Position numbers and translations under genes: made by a program
Notes under the pieces: model-generated
What the model was told of the DNA's origin: nothing
Database searches by the model: none
The model's input: the letters and a program-made list of their open reading frames with translations, nothing else
Source: Rhodocaloribacter litoris
GTDB taxonomy: Bacteria > Bacteroidota > Rhodothermia > Rhodothermales > ISCAR-4553
Reading direction: 5' to 3'
DNA: 64,000 nt
Assembly: GCF_011682235.2 (NCBI RefSeq)
Contig: NZ_CP076718.1
Coordinates: 2,277,793-2,341,792, forward strand
In this document: one piece after another, positions 45,441 through 54,655 of the stretch
How the letters are laid out: the number at the start of each line of letters is the position of its first letter
Numbering within the stretch: position 1 is the first letter of the stretch

Positions 45441-45450
45441 CCGCCGTGCG

Positions 45451-45687
45451 TGTGGATAATTTGTTGACAACCACACCGCCCGGGGGACCGGCCCTCGCGG
45501 ACGGGCCCGGGAGCCGAAGAAGGGAGTCGCCGTGGCACCATAGCGTCGCGAACGTGCTGCTTTCAAGTTCTTTAAAATCAAGTTTCTACCGGCACCACTG
45601 CGCCCTGTTGATAACCTGTGAACGGCTGTGGATAAATCGGGTCGTCGCAATGGGATCACCGGGGTGGTTGTGCCGGTGTGTTGATAA
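45451..45687. other. Probable oriC with four DnaA boxes
   Basis: TGTGGATAA at 45451-45459 and 45627-45635 are exact DnaA boxes (complement TTATCCACA). TGTTGATAA at 45606-45614 and 45679-45687 are one-mismatch boxes. All four point the same way, within the gene-free region ahead of dnaA. A modestly AT-rich tract at about 45560-45590 is the only unwinding candidate seen. Confidence 0.65.
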
Positions 45688-45820
45688 CGGGTGAATATGT
45701 TGCGGGCCGGTGTACGTCAGGGCCGGATGCGGCGGGCTGCCTTCGCGATGCCTTACACGATACGATGTACCTGACCGGACCCTCCGGGTGTCCGGTTCAT
45801 GCGCAGGCAGGTTCACAAGC

Positions 45821-47353
45821 ATGGAGCACAGCCCCGAGTCGGTCTGGAAACAATGTCTCGACATCATCCGGGACAACATCAGCAGGCAAAGTTTCAAAAC
45901 ATGGTTCGAACCGCTGAAGGCCGTTCGCCTGGAGCAGGACGGCGAGCTGATCAAACTCACCGTGCAGCTGCCCAGCCAGTTCTACTACGAATGGCTGGAG
46001 GAGCACTACTTTGCGCTGCTAAGGAAGACGATCACGAAGGTACTGGGGCCGCAGGGCCGGCTGTTCTATGACATCGTGATCGAGAAGGATGACGCCGAGG
46101 GCGGCTACGAGGGCGCGTCCGTGCAACTGCCCTCGCGCAGTCCGGCCAACGAGCCGCCCCCGGTGGCGAGCGGGGTGGACCGGCCGCCGCCGGAGAGCGG
46201 GGCGGAGCCGGCGACGCCGACCTCCGAACCGCCGGCCCCGTCCCGGTTCGGCCCGGGCGGGCTCCCGCCGGCCCCGATCACGAACCCCTTCGTCATCCCG
46301 GGCATCCGCAAGGCGGACGTCGACAGCCGGCTCAACGCCCACTACACGTTCGAGCGTTTCATCGAGGGGGACTGTAACCGCCTGGCCCGCAGCGCGGCGC
46401 TGGCCATCGCCCAGCAGCCCGGCGCCACCAGCTTCAACCCGTTCCTCGTCTATGGCGGGGTCGGCCTGGGCAAGACGCACCTCATCCAGGCCATCGGCAA
46501 CTACATCAAAGCCAACCGCCGCACCGAAACCGTCCTTTACGTCTCCAGCGAGCGCTTCACGACGGAGTTCGTCCAGGCCATCCAGCACAACCGCGCCAGC
46601 GACTTCTCCCTCTTCTACCGGCAAATCGACCTGCTCATCATCGACGACGTCCAGTTCTTCGGCGGCAAGGAGAAAACGCAGGAGGAGTTCTTCCACATCT
46701 TCAACGCCCTGCATCAGAGCGGCAAGCAGATCGTCCTCTCGGCCGACCGCCCCCCGCGTGACATCCAGGGCATCGAGGAGCGCCTGCTCTCCCGCTTCCA
46801 GTGGGGCCTCTCGGCGGACCTGCAGCCCCCCGAGCTGGAAACCCGCATCGCCATCCTGCGCCGCAAGGCGGAAGACGAGGGCGTCACCCTCCCCGACGAG
46901 ATCATCGAGTTCGTCGCTCACCACATCAAGAGCAACATCCGCGAACTCGAAGGAGCGCTGATCCGCCTGATCGCCCAGACGGCACTCCACCGCCGGGAAC
47001 TCGACCTGTCGCTGGCCAAAGAGATCCTGCGGGACCTGATCAAAGAAAGCCGGATCAGCCTTTCCATCGAGCAGATCCAGCGCATCGTGTGCGAGTACTT
47101 CAACATCCCCGAAGACCTCGTCCGGGCCAAGACGCGCAAGCGGGAGGTGGTGCAGGCCCGGCAGGTGGCCATGTACTTCAGCAAGCAACTGACGCAGCAT
47201 TCCCTCAAAACGATCGGACTCCACTTCGGCGGACGCGACCACTCGACCGTGATCCATGCCTGCCAGAGCGTGACGAACCAGATCGAAACCGATCCCAAGT
47301 TCCGGGAAATCATCGAAGAGATCGCCCACAAGCTCGAACTCCACAGCCGGTAG
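45821..47353 (+). CDS. dnaA: Chromosomal replication initiator DnaA
   Basis: 510 residues starting MEHSPESVWKQCLDIIRDN; longer frames upstream are not homologous. Domain I (1-90), a long Pro-rich linker (about 95-165), the AAA+ domain with Walker A GGVGLGKTHLIQ and Walker B LLIIDDVQFF plus GKEKTQEEFFHIFNALH, and the DNA-binding domain IV with signature HFGGRDHSTVIHA. It opens oriC. The linker is longer than in many DnaAs. dnaN follows 83 bp later. Confidence 0.97.
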   Translation: MEHSPESVWKQCLDIIRDNISRQSFKTWFEPLKAVRLEQDGELIKLTVQLPSQFYYEWLEEHYFALLRKTITKVLGPQGRLFYDIVIEKDDAEGGYEGASVQLPSRSPANEPPPVASGVDRPPPESGAEPATPTSEPPAPSRFGPGGLPPAPITNPFVIPGIRKADVDSRLNAHYTFERFIEGDCNRLARSAALAIAQQPGATSFNPFLVYGGVGLGKTHLIQAIGNYIKANRRTETVLYVSSERFTTEFVQAIQHNRASDFSLFYRQIDLLIIDDVQFFGGKEKTQEEFFHIFNALHQSGKQIVLSADRPPRDIQGIEERLLSRFQWGLSADLQPPELETRIAILRRKAEDEGVTLPDEIIEFVAHHIKSNIRELEGALIRLIAQTALHRRELDLSLAKEILRDLIKESRISLSIEQIQRIVCEYFNIPEDLVRAKTRKREVVQARQVAMYFSKQLTQHSLKTIGLHFGGRDHSTVIHACQSVTNQIETDPKFREIIEEIAHKLELHSR

Positions 47354-47436
47354 CGCCCCCCGGCCCGGAGTGGATTTATCCCGCCGGATTTTCGTATTTT
47401 TCCGGGCCTCCGTTTCACGATGATTGCCGACGAACC

Positions 47437-48567
47437 ATGAAGTTCACCGCATCGAGTGCCGACCTGCTCAAGGCGCTGACGACCGTCAGCGGCGCCGTTC
47501 CTTCGAAGAGCACCCTGCCCATCCTCGAATGCATCCTGTTCGAGCGGGACGGCGATACCCTGCAGCTCAGTGCCACGGACCTGGAGATCTCCATTGTGCA
47601 GCGGCTGGCCGTGCCTTTCGAGAGCAACGGCACGACGGCAAGCAACCGCATCGCCGTGCCGGCCCGGCGCCTGCTCGACACCCTCCGCGCCCTGCCCGAC
47701 CTGCCGATCCGGTTCTCGACCGACGACGACTTCAACGTCACGCTGCGCACCGACCAGGGCCTCTACAAGATGGTCGGGCACGACGGGGCCGACTACCCGG
47801 CCCTTCCCGAGCTCTCGGGCAACGTCCGCATCGAGACCGACGGGAAGCTGTTGCGGCGTGCCATCCAGAAGACCCACTTTGCCGTCAGCAAGGACGCCCT
47901 GCGGCCGGCCATGATGGGCATCTACTTCCAGATCGGCCCCGAGGAAGGGCGGGCCGTCGCCACGGATGGGCACCGCCTGGTGAAACTGACCCTGGCCGAG
48001 ATGACCAGCCCCGTGCCGGTGTCGTTCATCGTGCCGGAGAAGGCGATGACGCTGGCGGCCCGCATCGCCACGGACGAGGCCTGCACGATCATCGTGGACG
48101 AGGGGTATGCCGGATTCGACTTCGGGGAGGCCCGCGTCCTGGCCCGCCTCATCGACGAGACGTACCCGAACTACGAGGCCGTCATCCCCGTGGAAAACGA
48201 CCGGCTGCTGGTCGCCGGCCGCGATGCGATGCTGGCGGCGGTCAAACGGGTGGGCCTCTACTCCTCCAGCATGACCAACCAGATTCGCCTCTCCCTCAAG
48301 GCCGATCAGGTGGAGATCTCGGCCGAGGACATCGAACGGGCCAGCGAGGCCCGGGAAACCGTCCTGTGCGAGTACGACGGGGAGGAGATGGTCATCGGCT
48401 TCAATGCCCAGTACCTGACGGAGGTGCTGAACAACGTCGATGCCGAAGAGGTGCGGTTCGAGTTCAGCTCGCCGAACCGGGCCGGCGTCGTCACGCCCCG
48501 GGAACAACACGAGGGGGAGGATATGATGATGCTCATCATGCCGGTGATGCTGAACACCTACGCCTGA
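47437..48567 (+). CDS. dnaN: DNA polymerase III beta sliding clamp
   Basis: 376 residues, three clamp domains: start MKFTASSADLLKALTTVSGAVPSKSTLPILECILFE, mid-region ATDGHRLV, ending MMMLIMPVMLNTY, the standard C-terminal strand. The frame is open upstream through dnaA but the homology starts here. It holds Pol III on DNA. recF, which commonly follows dnaN, is at 7.5 kb instead; comEC converges here. Confidence 0.97.
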   Translation: MKFTASSADLLKALTTVSGAVPSKSTLPILECILFERDGDTLQLSATDLEISIVQRLAVPFESNGTTASNRIAVPARRLLDTLRALPDLPIRFSTDDDFNVTLRTDQGLYKMVGHDGADYPALPELSGNVRIETDGKLLRRAIQKTHFAVSKDALRPAMMGIYFQIGPEEGRAVATDGHRLVKLTLAEMTSPVPVSFIVPEKAMTLAARIATDEACTIIVDEGYAGFDFGEARVLARLIDETYPNYEAVIPVENDRLLVAGRDAMLAAVKRVGLYSSSMTNQIRLSLKADQVEISAEDIERASEARETVLCEYDGEEMVIGFNAQYLTEVLNNVDAEEVRFEFSSPNRAGVVTPREQHEGEDMMMLIMPVMLNTYA

Positions 48568-48604
48568 GCACCGCGTGCCGTGGGCGGCGGCACGCCCGGC
48601 CCCC

Positions 48605-51061
48605 CTACCACCGCACGCGGCGGACCTGCCGGCCATCGCTGCGGAGCCAGAGTGCCCCGTGCGCGCCCGTGACCCATACGCGGGCGCCGTGTGCCTCCCA
48701 TCGCCGGACGACCTCCGGGTCGGGAAAACCAAACCGGTTGCGGTGCCCTGCGCTGACGACCGCGAGGGGGGATCCGCCCCCGGCCGTGACGGCTGCGACG
48801 AACGCCGGGATGCTGCTGGTGGCGGAGCCGTGGTGCCCCACCTTGACCACGTCGCTCCGGAGGAGAGGGCCGTAGTGCCGGATCAGGCGTGCCTCCGCGC
48901 CGGCCTCCGCATCCCCCATGAACAGCACGGTGGTGGCCCCATAGACGAGGCGCAGGACGAGGGAGGCCTCGTTCGCCTCGTCGCCGTCCGCCGGCGGACG
49001 TGCCGGGGCGAGCACCTGTAGCCGGACGGACGGGTCGAGCCGCAGGGTGTCGCCGGCGTGGAGGGCGCGGTGGGGCACGCGCAGGCTGTCGAGCAGGTGG
49101 TGGGCCTCCTCGTACAGGGCGGAAGGGTGAAGATCCCCGTTGTGGAGAACCCGGCCGACGGGCACGGACCGCAGCAGCGCCGGCAGTCCCCCCAGGTGGT
49201 CGCTGTGCGGATGCGAGACGACGACGGCATCCAGCCGGCGAATGCCGTAGCGGCGCAGGTGCGGCAGGAGCGTTGCCAGGCCCTGGTCGGTATAGGCGTT
49301 CCGCACCCCGGCGTCGACGAGCAGGTGCCGCCCGTTCGGCAGCGTGATCAGCGCGGCGTCCCCCTGCCCCACGTCGAAGAAGAGCACGTCCAGCGCCGGC
49401 CGGCGGAGGGCTTCCGTCCACACACTCACCGCGACGCAGGCCCCGGCGAGGACGGCAAGGCGCCACCGCGTGCGCGGGCGGGGCCACTGGGCCAGCATGA
49501 CGAGTGCGACGCCCATCGCCAGCAGGAGCCACGGATCGTCCACGTACCCCCGCACGCTCATCCGGCCCAGGTAGGCCACCCCCGCATCGGCGGTCCGAAG
49601 CAGCAGTGTGGCGAAACCGCCGGCGGCCGCCCCGAAGAGCGAGGCAAGCGCCGGGAACCCCCCGAAGACCACCATCAGCAGCCCCGCCAGCAGCGTGGCC
49701 GCCGTGAGCGGGATGGCGGCGAGGTTGAGGACGAGCCCGGCAAACGACGCGTGGCCGAAGTGATGGAGCAGCACCGGCATCGTGGCCAGCGTCGCCGCCA
49801 GCGACACGAGCACGAACGACGCCGTCCGGCGCCAGGCCGCCCGCCCGAGCCAGGCCGCCGGCAGGGCCCGTTGCAGCACCGGGCAGAGCGTGACGATCCC
49901 CGCGACGGCGGCAAAGGAAAGCTGGAAGCCGACGTCGAAGAGCCAGCGCGGCCGGAAAAGCAGCATGACGAAGGCAGCCACCCCCAGGGCGTTCAGGGTG
50001 GGCGCGTTGCGCTGGAAAACGTTGAGCCCGATGAGAACCGCCGCCATGGTCACGGCCCGCACGGCCGAAGCGGGGGCACCGGTGAGCACCACATAGGCGA
50101 CCAGGAGCGCCAGCGTGAGACCGGCCCGCACGTGCTCGACGGCCCGCCACGCGAGACGCCCCCGGGAGAGCCGCATCAGCAACGGGCGCAGGAGGCCGTA
50201 GAAGACGAATCCCACCAGCAGTACGTGCAGCCCCGAGACCGCCAGCACGTGCATCAGCCCGGTTTCGGCGAAGCGGGTGCGTGTGCCCGGCTCGATCCCG
50301 GTGCGGTCCCCCAGCAACAGGGCGAGCAGCACGGCCCGGGCCGGCGTGCCGGGCACGTGCCGGTCGACCTGGGCCCGGATGAAGGCGCGGGCGGTCATCG
50401 TGATACGCAGCGGGAGCGTGCGGTCCCGGCCGAGGATGGTCACCGCGCCCGGGTCCTCCACCAGCAGCCGTGCGACATAGCCCCGCCTGCCGAGGTAGGC
50501 GCCGTAGTCGAAGTCCGCCGGGTTGCGGCGGCGGGGCAGCGGTTCGAGGCGTCCCTGGAGGCGGAGGAGGTCGCCCCATGCCGGAGCGGGAAGGGGTTGG
50601 CCCGGCACCTGCTGCAGGAGCACCACGTGCAGGCGTCCCGCGGCCGGGATCGTGCCGGTAGCCCGGTGCTCCCGTTGTACCTCGAAGGCGAACTGCACGC
50701 CGTAGGCACGGGAAACGGGCTCGCCGGCCACCCGCCCCTCGACGACGACGGGCACCGGTGCGTGCGGTAGCCGGGCAGCGAGGTGGTGGGGCGGATGCAC
50801 GTCCTCATAGGCCCGCAGGGTGGCACCCAGCAGGAGCAGCGCAAAGGCCGTCGCCGCATACAGGGCCGCCGGCGCCGGAGAGACGAGCCGGCGACGGGGA
50901 CGGGCCAGCACCAGCAGCGGCACCACGGCCGGCGACAGGGCCATCCAGCCCCACGGGCCCACGTCCGGACATGCCTCGGCCAGCAACACGCCGGCGGCCA
51001 GGCAGCCCGCCGCCAGCGCCGCCGGGTACGCACGCCACCGTATGCGCGAGTCCGGAGTCAT
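48605..51061 (-). CDS. comEC: ComEC/Rec2 competence DNA-uptake channel
   Basis: 818 residues. N-terminal membrane helices, an OB-fold-like DUF4131 region (about 60-200), the Competence domain with GLMHVLAVSGLHVLLVGFVFYG (about 255), more helices, and a C-terminal metallo-beta-lactamase domain: DVGQGDAALI and SHPHSDHLGGLPALL. It moves single-stranded DNA across the inner membrane during transformation. Other competence genes are not in the window. Confidence 0.94.
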   Translation of the reverse strand: MTPDSRIRWRAYPAALAAGCLAAGVLLAEACPDVGPWGWMALSPAVVPLLVLARPRRRLVSPAPAALYAATAFALLLLGATLRAYEDVHPPHHLAARLPHAPVPVVVEGRVAGEPVSRAYGVQFAFEVQREHRATGTIPAAGRLHVVLLQQVPGQPLPAPAWGDLLRLQGRLEPLPRRRNPADFDYGAYLGRRGYVARLLVEDPGAVTILGRDRTLPLRITMTARAFIRAQVDRHVPGTPARAVLLALLLGDRTGIEPGTRTRFAETGLMHVLAVSGLHVLLVGFVFYGLLRPLLMRLSRGRLAWRAVEHVRAGLTLALLVAYVVLTGAPASAVRAVTMAAVLIGLNVFQRNAPTLNALGVAAFVMLLFRPRWLFDVGFQLSFAAVAGIVTLCPVLQRALPAAWLGRAAWRRTASFVLVSLAATLATMPVLLHHFGHASFAGLVLNLAAIPLTAATLLAGLLMVVFGGFPALASLFGAAAGGFATLLLRTADAGVAYLGRMSVRGYVDDPWLLLAMGVALVMLAQWPRPRTRWRLAVLAGACVAVSVWTEALRRPALDVLFFDVGQGDAALITLPNGRHLLVDAGVRNAYTDQGLATLLPHLRRYGIRRLDAVVVSHPHSDHLGGLPALLRSVPVGRVLHNGDLHPSALYEEAHHLLDSLRVPHRALHAGDTLRLDPSVRLQVLAPARPPADGDEANEASLVLRLVYGATTVLFMGDAEAGAEARLIRHYGPLLRSDVVKVGHHGSATSSIPAFVAAVTAGGGSPLAVVSAGHRNRFGFPDPEVVRRWEAHGARVWVTGAHGALWLRSDGRQVRRVRW

Positions 51062-51733
51062 CGGCCGTCCGTTGAAGCAACCGGCACGTCATTCTTTAAC
51101 TGATGTTGCGCAGTAAGCGTCGAAGCCGCCACGTTTCTCCCCTTGCGCTTCGTGACAACCCCCCCGACCAGTTGACAGGGGTAGGTTTTCATATAGCGTT
51201 GGTCCATGCTGTTGAAGGCGCCGTTGTACAGCGCGATGTAGCCGCACCCTTCACGGGTGCGCCCCCCTCTCCGCCGGCACGCCCGGGCTAAAGCCCGCGA
51301 CTACAGGAAACAACCCTGTAGCCGCACCCTTCACGGGTGCGCCCCCCCTCTCCGCCGGCACGCCCGGGCTAACGGGACGCGCAACGCGTCCAGATCCGCG
51401 GCTACACGTGGGCCGTTCGCTAAGGGCAACCATGCCCTCAATAACCATGACCTCCGCTATAGTCCTGCCGTCGCACCGGTCTCCACTGCGTAACATCATT
51501 CTTTAAAACACAGAAACATGGGGCGTATAACCTCCGGCGCGGGCCGGCGATGCAAAAGGCCCGCCGGCTGTGAAGCGGGCCAGGCCGGGATCCTGTTAAA
51601 GCTCTGCAAATACGCCGGTCCCGTTTGGATTCGAAAGGGCCGTGCGGTATCCTTCCCGGTCTCCTTTCGTTAAAGGGATTTTCGAACCGGACGCGAGCGA
51701 GCCGTTCTTTCAAACTAGGATACCGGAACCGCC
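51062..51733. other. comEC-nusB intergenic region
   Basis: 670 bp with no protein gene. It contains repeat element copy 2 (51191-51461) and a GGCCCGC/GCGGGCC hairpin at 51558-51581 with four As on its left, which would be a weak minus-strand terminator for an unknown transcript. The nusB promoter should lie within the last 120 bp. Confidence 0.6.
51191..51461. mobile_element. MITE-like element, copy 2 (comEC-nusB)
   Basis: 271 bp with the same ends as copy 1 (ATATAGCGTTGGTCCATG and CATGACCTCCGCTATA) and about 80-85% identity in the flanks. It holds two cruciform units instead of five. The second unit carries an extra palindrome, GGACGCG-CAA-CGCGTCC (51375-51391), in the loop of its right hairpin. 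Confidence 0.75.
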
Positions 51734-52213
51734 ATGACCACCAGAAGGGAAGTGCGAGAGCGCGTCATGCAGGCCCTCTATGCGTTCGAGCTGGGCGGCG
51801 GCGATGCCGCGCACATCATCCGCACGCTGCTCAAGCCCCAGCTGGCCGAGGACGAGGCCGGGTTGCGGTTTGCCGAAACCCTTTTCCTGCGCGTCCTCGA
51901 CCGGCGCGAGGAGGCCGACGCCATCATCGCCACGCACACGGAGAACTGGGATCTCTCGCGTATCGCCCTCATCGACCGGCTGCTGCTGCGCATGGCCATC
52001 ACCGAGATGCTCGCGTTCGAGGACATCCCGCCGAAGGTCTCCATCAACGAGGCCATCGAGGTGGCCAAGCGCTACAGCACCGAGAAAAGCGGCAAGTTCA
52101 TCAACGGTATTCTGGATGCCGTCCTGCTGGACCTTCAGAAGAACGGACGGCTCAAGAAATCCGGCCGGGGCCTGATCGGGATGGAGACGCTGCGCGACCG
52201 CGTGGCGTCGTAG
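51734..52213 (+). CDS. nusB: Transcription antitermination factor NusB
   Basis: 159 residues, all-helical. RREVRERVMQALYAFELGGG at the N-terminus and the C-terminal core NWDLSRIALIDRLLLRMAI...FEDIPPKVSINEAIEVAKRYSTEKSGKFINGILD (shown by its parts) are diagnostic. It binds boxA in rRNA leaders with S10 (NusE). Slightly longer than average through a basic tail. A metallophosphoesterase gene follows 40 bp later. Confidence 0.96.
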   Translation: MTTRREVRERVMQALYAFELGGGDAAHIIRTLLKPQLAEDEAGLRFAETLFLRVLDRREEADAIIATHTENWDLSRIALIDRLLLRMAITEMLAFEDIPPKVSINEAIEVAKRYSTEKSGKFINGILDAVLLDLQKNGRLKKSGRGLIGMETLRDRVAS

Positions 52214-52252
52214 CCGCTCTCCCGGGCTTCAAATACCCGCCTAGTACACTGG

Positions 52253-52906
52253 ATGGGCCTGATCGCTATCGGAGACATACACGGGTGTGCCCACACCCTC
52301 GACCTGCTGCTGGAACGCCTGGCCCCCACCTCCGACGACCACCTGGTCTTCATCGGGGACTACGTCGACCGTGGACCGGATGCGCGCGGCGTCATCGACC
52401 GGCTGCTGGCCCTTCGGGAAACCCACTCCTGCACGTTCCTGCGCGGAAACCACGAGGCCCTCATGCTGGACTATCTGGAGCACGGGGCGTATGACCTCTG
52501 GCGGGTCAACGGCGGCGACGCCACGCTCGAGAGCTACCTGGACCGGGGCCGGCTGCACATCCCGGACGAACACGAGGCCTTCGTGCGCGACACCGAGCTC
52601 TACCTGGAAACCCCGTCGTTCTTCTTCGTCCACGCCGGCCTGAAACCGGAACTCAGCATCGCCGAGAACCTGGCGCGCCACGACGAAACGGTGTTCCTCT
52701 GGGAACGTGGCCATCTGAAGGCGCAGCAGCCGGCCTGGGAGAAACCCGTCGTCTGCGGTCACACGCCCCTCCCCGAACCGCTCGACCGGCCCCTTTTGAT
52801 CTGCATCGACACCGGTTGCGTCTACCACACCCACCCGCGCCTTGGCCGCCTGACCGCGGTGCGCCTGCCGGAGCGTGCCTTCGTCAGCGTGCCCTACGTG
52901 GGATGA
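52253..52906 (+). CDS. PPP-family metallophosphoesterase (serine/threonine phosphatase-like)
   Basis: 217 residues with the PPP motifs GDIHG (7-11), GDYVDRGP (35-42), GNHE (67-70), a later HAGL and the GHTP motif near the C-terminus. These residues bind the two-metal centre. Related to PrpA/PrpE and ApaH-like phosphatases; protein phosphatase or dinucleotide hydrolase activity cannot be told apart here. Probably cotranscribed with nusB. Confidence 0.87.
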   Translation: MGLIAIGDIHGCAHTLDLLLERLAPTSDDHLVFIGDYVDRGPDARGVIDRLLALRETHSCTFLRGNHEALMLDYLEHGAYDLWRVNGGDATLESYLDRGRLHIPDEHEAFVRDTELYLETPSFFFVHAGLKPELSIAENLARHDETVFLWERGHLKAQQPAWEKPVVCGHTPLPEPLDRPLLICIDTGCVYHTHPRLGRLTAVRLPERAFVSVPYVG

Positions 52907-52927
52907 GGAACGGGCGGCTCCCGGTCT

Positions 52928-53470
52928 TCAGAAGGTGAACCAGAGCCCTCCGCGGAAAACCGGGCGGTGCAGGCCCACTTCCAGGTAGAGGACGCGCCCC
53001 TCGCCGACGAGGGAAGAGAAACGGGCGAAGAGATCCACGAACAGGCTGAAACGCCGGTTCTTGGTGAAGCGCGTCTCGTTGAACGAAAAGAGCAGGCCGG
53101 GCCCGAAGCGCAGGCCCACGTCGAGGTCGTAGCCCCGGTAGCCCGCGTTGCCCAGCGTGCGCTCGAAGCCAAAGATCCGGACCGCCCCCCCGAGGCCGCC
53201 CGAGAGCTGGACGTTCCCCTCGCCGCCCCCGAAGGACGGGGACACGTCGGCGCCCAGCACAAACTCCTGCGTGTAGAAGCTGCGCAGGGCGACGTAGCCC
53301 ACCTGCAGCCCGCCGCTCGGAAGCACCCCCACCCCCACCTGCACGTGCCGGCCGGCCGGGGCCGGCTGGGCGGCCGCCGGCCCGGGCAGGCACACCACCA
53401 CCCCGCACAACGCCCACAGCCACCGCACAGGGCTTCCGTGCTTCTTAACGATGCCCGTGGAACAATTCAT
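52928..53470 (-). CDS. Outer-membrane beta-barrel-like protein
   Basis: 180 residues from the Met with a signal peptide (WLWALCGVVVCLPGPAAAQ). The mature part consists of alternating beta strands (VQVGVGVLPSGGLQVGYVAL, VGLRFGPGLLFSF) and ends GGLWFTF, with a C-terminal aromatic residue as in outer-membrane barrels recognised by BamA. Short, about eight strands. No ligand suggested. Confidence 0.65.
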   Translation of the reverse strand: MNCSTGIVKKHGSPVRWLWALCGVVVCLPGPAAAQPAPAGRHVQVGVGVLPSGGLQVGYVALRSFYTQEFVLGADVSPSFGGGEGNVQLSGGLGGAVRIFGFERTLGNAGYRGYDLDVGLRFGPGLLFSFNETRFTKNRRFSLFVDLFARFSSLVGEGRVLYLEVGLHRPVFRGGLWFTF

Positions 53471-53557
53471 CCCGGCACCCGATTCGGTAGTGTTTTTTCC
53501 GAGAACCGCTTCCTTCTCCTGATAGCAGGCCGGAACGGGCCAAGCAAGATAGCACAC

Positions 53558-54655
53558 ATGCCGTTACGTTGTGGTATCGTCGGGCTGCCCAACGTGGGTA
53601 AGTCCACCCTCTTTAACGCCCTCAGCAACGCCGGGGCCGAGGCCGCCAACTATCCGTTTTGCACCATCGAGCCCAACGTGGGCGTGGTGCCCGTGCCGGA
53701 TGAGCGGCTGGACCGGCTCGCCGAGCTGGCCGGCTCGGCCCGGGTCGTGCCCACCACCATCGAGTTCGTGGACATTGCCGGGCTCGTGGCCGGCGCCTCG
53801 AAGGGCGAGGGACTCGGCAACCAGTTCCTCGCACACATCCGCGAGGTCGATGCCCTCCTGCACGTCGTGCGGTGCTTCGAGGATGAAAACGTCGCCCATG
53901 TGGCCGGTTCCATCGACCCCGCCCGCGACATCGAGATCATCGAGACCGAACTGCTGCTCAAGGACCTCGAAAGCGTCGAGAAGCGCATCGAGCGGACGGC
54001 CCGGCTCGCCAAGAGCGGCGACAAAAAGGTGCAGGCCGAGCTGGGGTTCTACGAGCGCCTGCACGCCCACCTCGACGCCGGACGCCCGGTGCGCGCCTTC
54101 GCCGTGCAGGGCGACGACGAGGCGGCCTGGTTGAAATCGCTCTTTCTGCTCTCGACCCGCCCGGTGCTCTACGTGGCCAACGTGGCCGAGGACGACCTCC
54201 CCGGGGGCAACGCGCATGTGGCGGTCGTCCGTGAGATCGCGGCCCGGGAGGGCGCACGCGTCGTGGTGGTGTCGGCGGACCTGGAGGCCCAGATCGCCGA
54301 GCTGCCCCCCGAAGAGCGGGCCGACTTCCTGGCCGCCGCGGGCCTCGAACGCTCGGGCCTCGAACGCCTCATCCGGGCCGCCTACGACCTGCTCGGGCTC
54401 ATCACCTTCTTCACCGCCGGCCCGAAGGAAACCCGGGCGTGGACCGTCCGCCGGGGCACCCGCGCCCCCGCCGCCGCCGGCCAGATCCATTCCGACTTCG
54501 AACGGGGCTTCATCCGCGCCGAGACGATCAAGTTCACCGACTACGTGCGCTACGGCTCCGAGGCAAAGGCCCGCGAGGCCGGCGCCCTCCGTGCCGAAGG
54601 CAAAGACTACGTCGTCGAAGACGGGGACGTGATCCTCTTCCGGTTCAACGTCTGA
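53558..54655 (+). CDS. ychF: Redox-regulated ATPase YchF (Obg-related)
   Basis: 365 residues beginning MPLRCGIVGLPNVGKSTLFNAL (P-loop GLPNVGKS). YchF has an NxxE in place of the usual NKxD, which is why the family prefers ATP; here NVAED fits. The C-terminal TGS-like domain reads FFTAGPKETRAWTVRRG...GKDYVVEDGDVILFRFNV. It binds ribosomes. It meets the next gene tail to tail: its TGA is immediately followed by that gene's stop complement. Confidence 0.96.
   Translation: MPLRCGIVGLPNVGKSTLFNALSNAGAEAANYPFCTIEPNVGVVPVPDERLDRLAELAGSARVVPTTIEFVDIAGLVAGASKGEGLGNQFLAHIREVDALLHVVRCFEDENVAHVAGSIDPARDIEIIETELLLKDLESVEKRIERTARLAKSGDKKVQAELGFYERLHAHLDAGRPVRAFAVQGDDEAAWLKSLFLLSTRPVLYVANVAEDDLPGGNAHVAVVREIAAREGARVVVVSADLEAQIAELPPEERADFLAAAGLERSGLERLIRAAYDLLGLITFFTAGPKETRAWTVRRGTRAPAAAGQIHSDFERGFIRAETIKFTDYVRYGSEAKAREAGALRAEGKDYVVEDGDVILFRFNV

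Noticed and set aside
44969-45541. 190-codon minus-strand ORF ahead of yceD
   Set aside because: Runs through the terminator and DnaA boxes, has no ribosome-binding site, and the translation is not protein-like.
51554-51581. Minus-strand terminator between the repeat and nusB
   Set aside because: Only four Ts follow the stem, and no gene upstream would need it; too weak for a feature.
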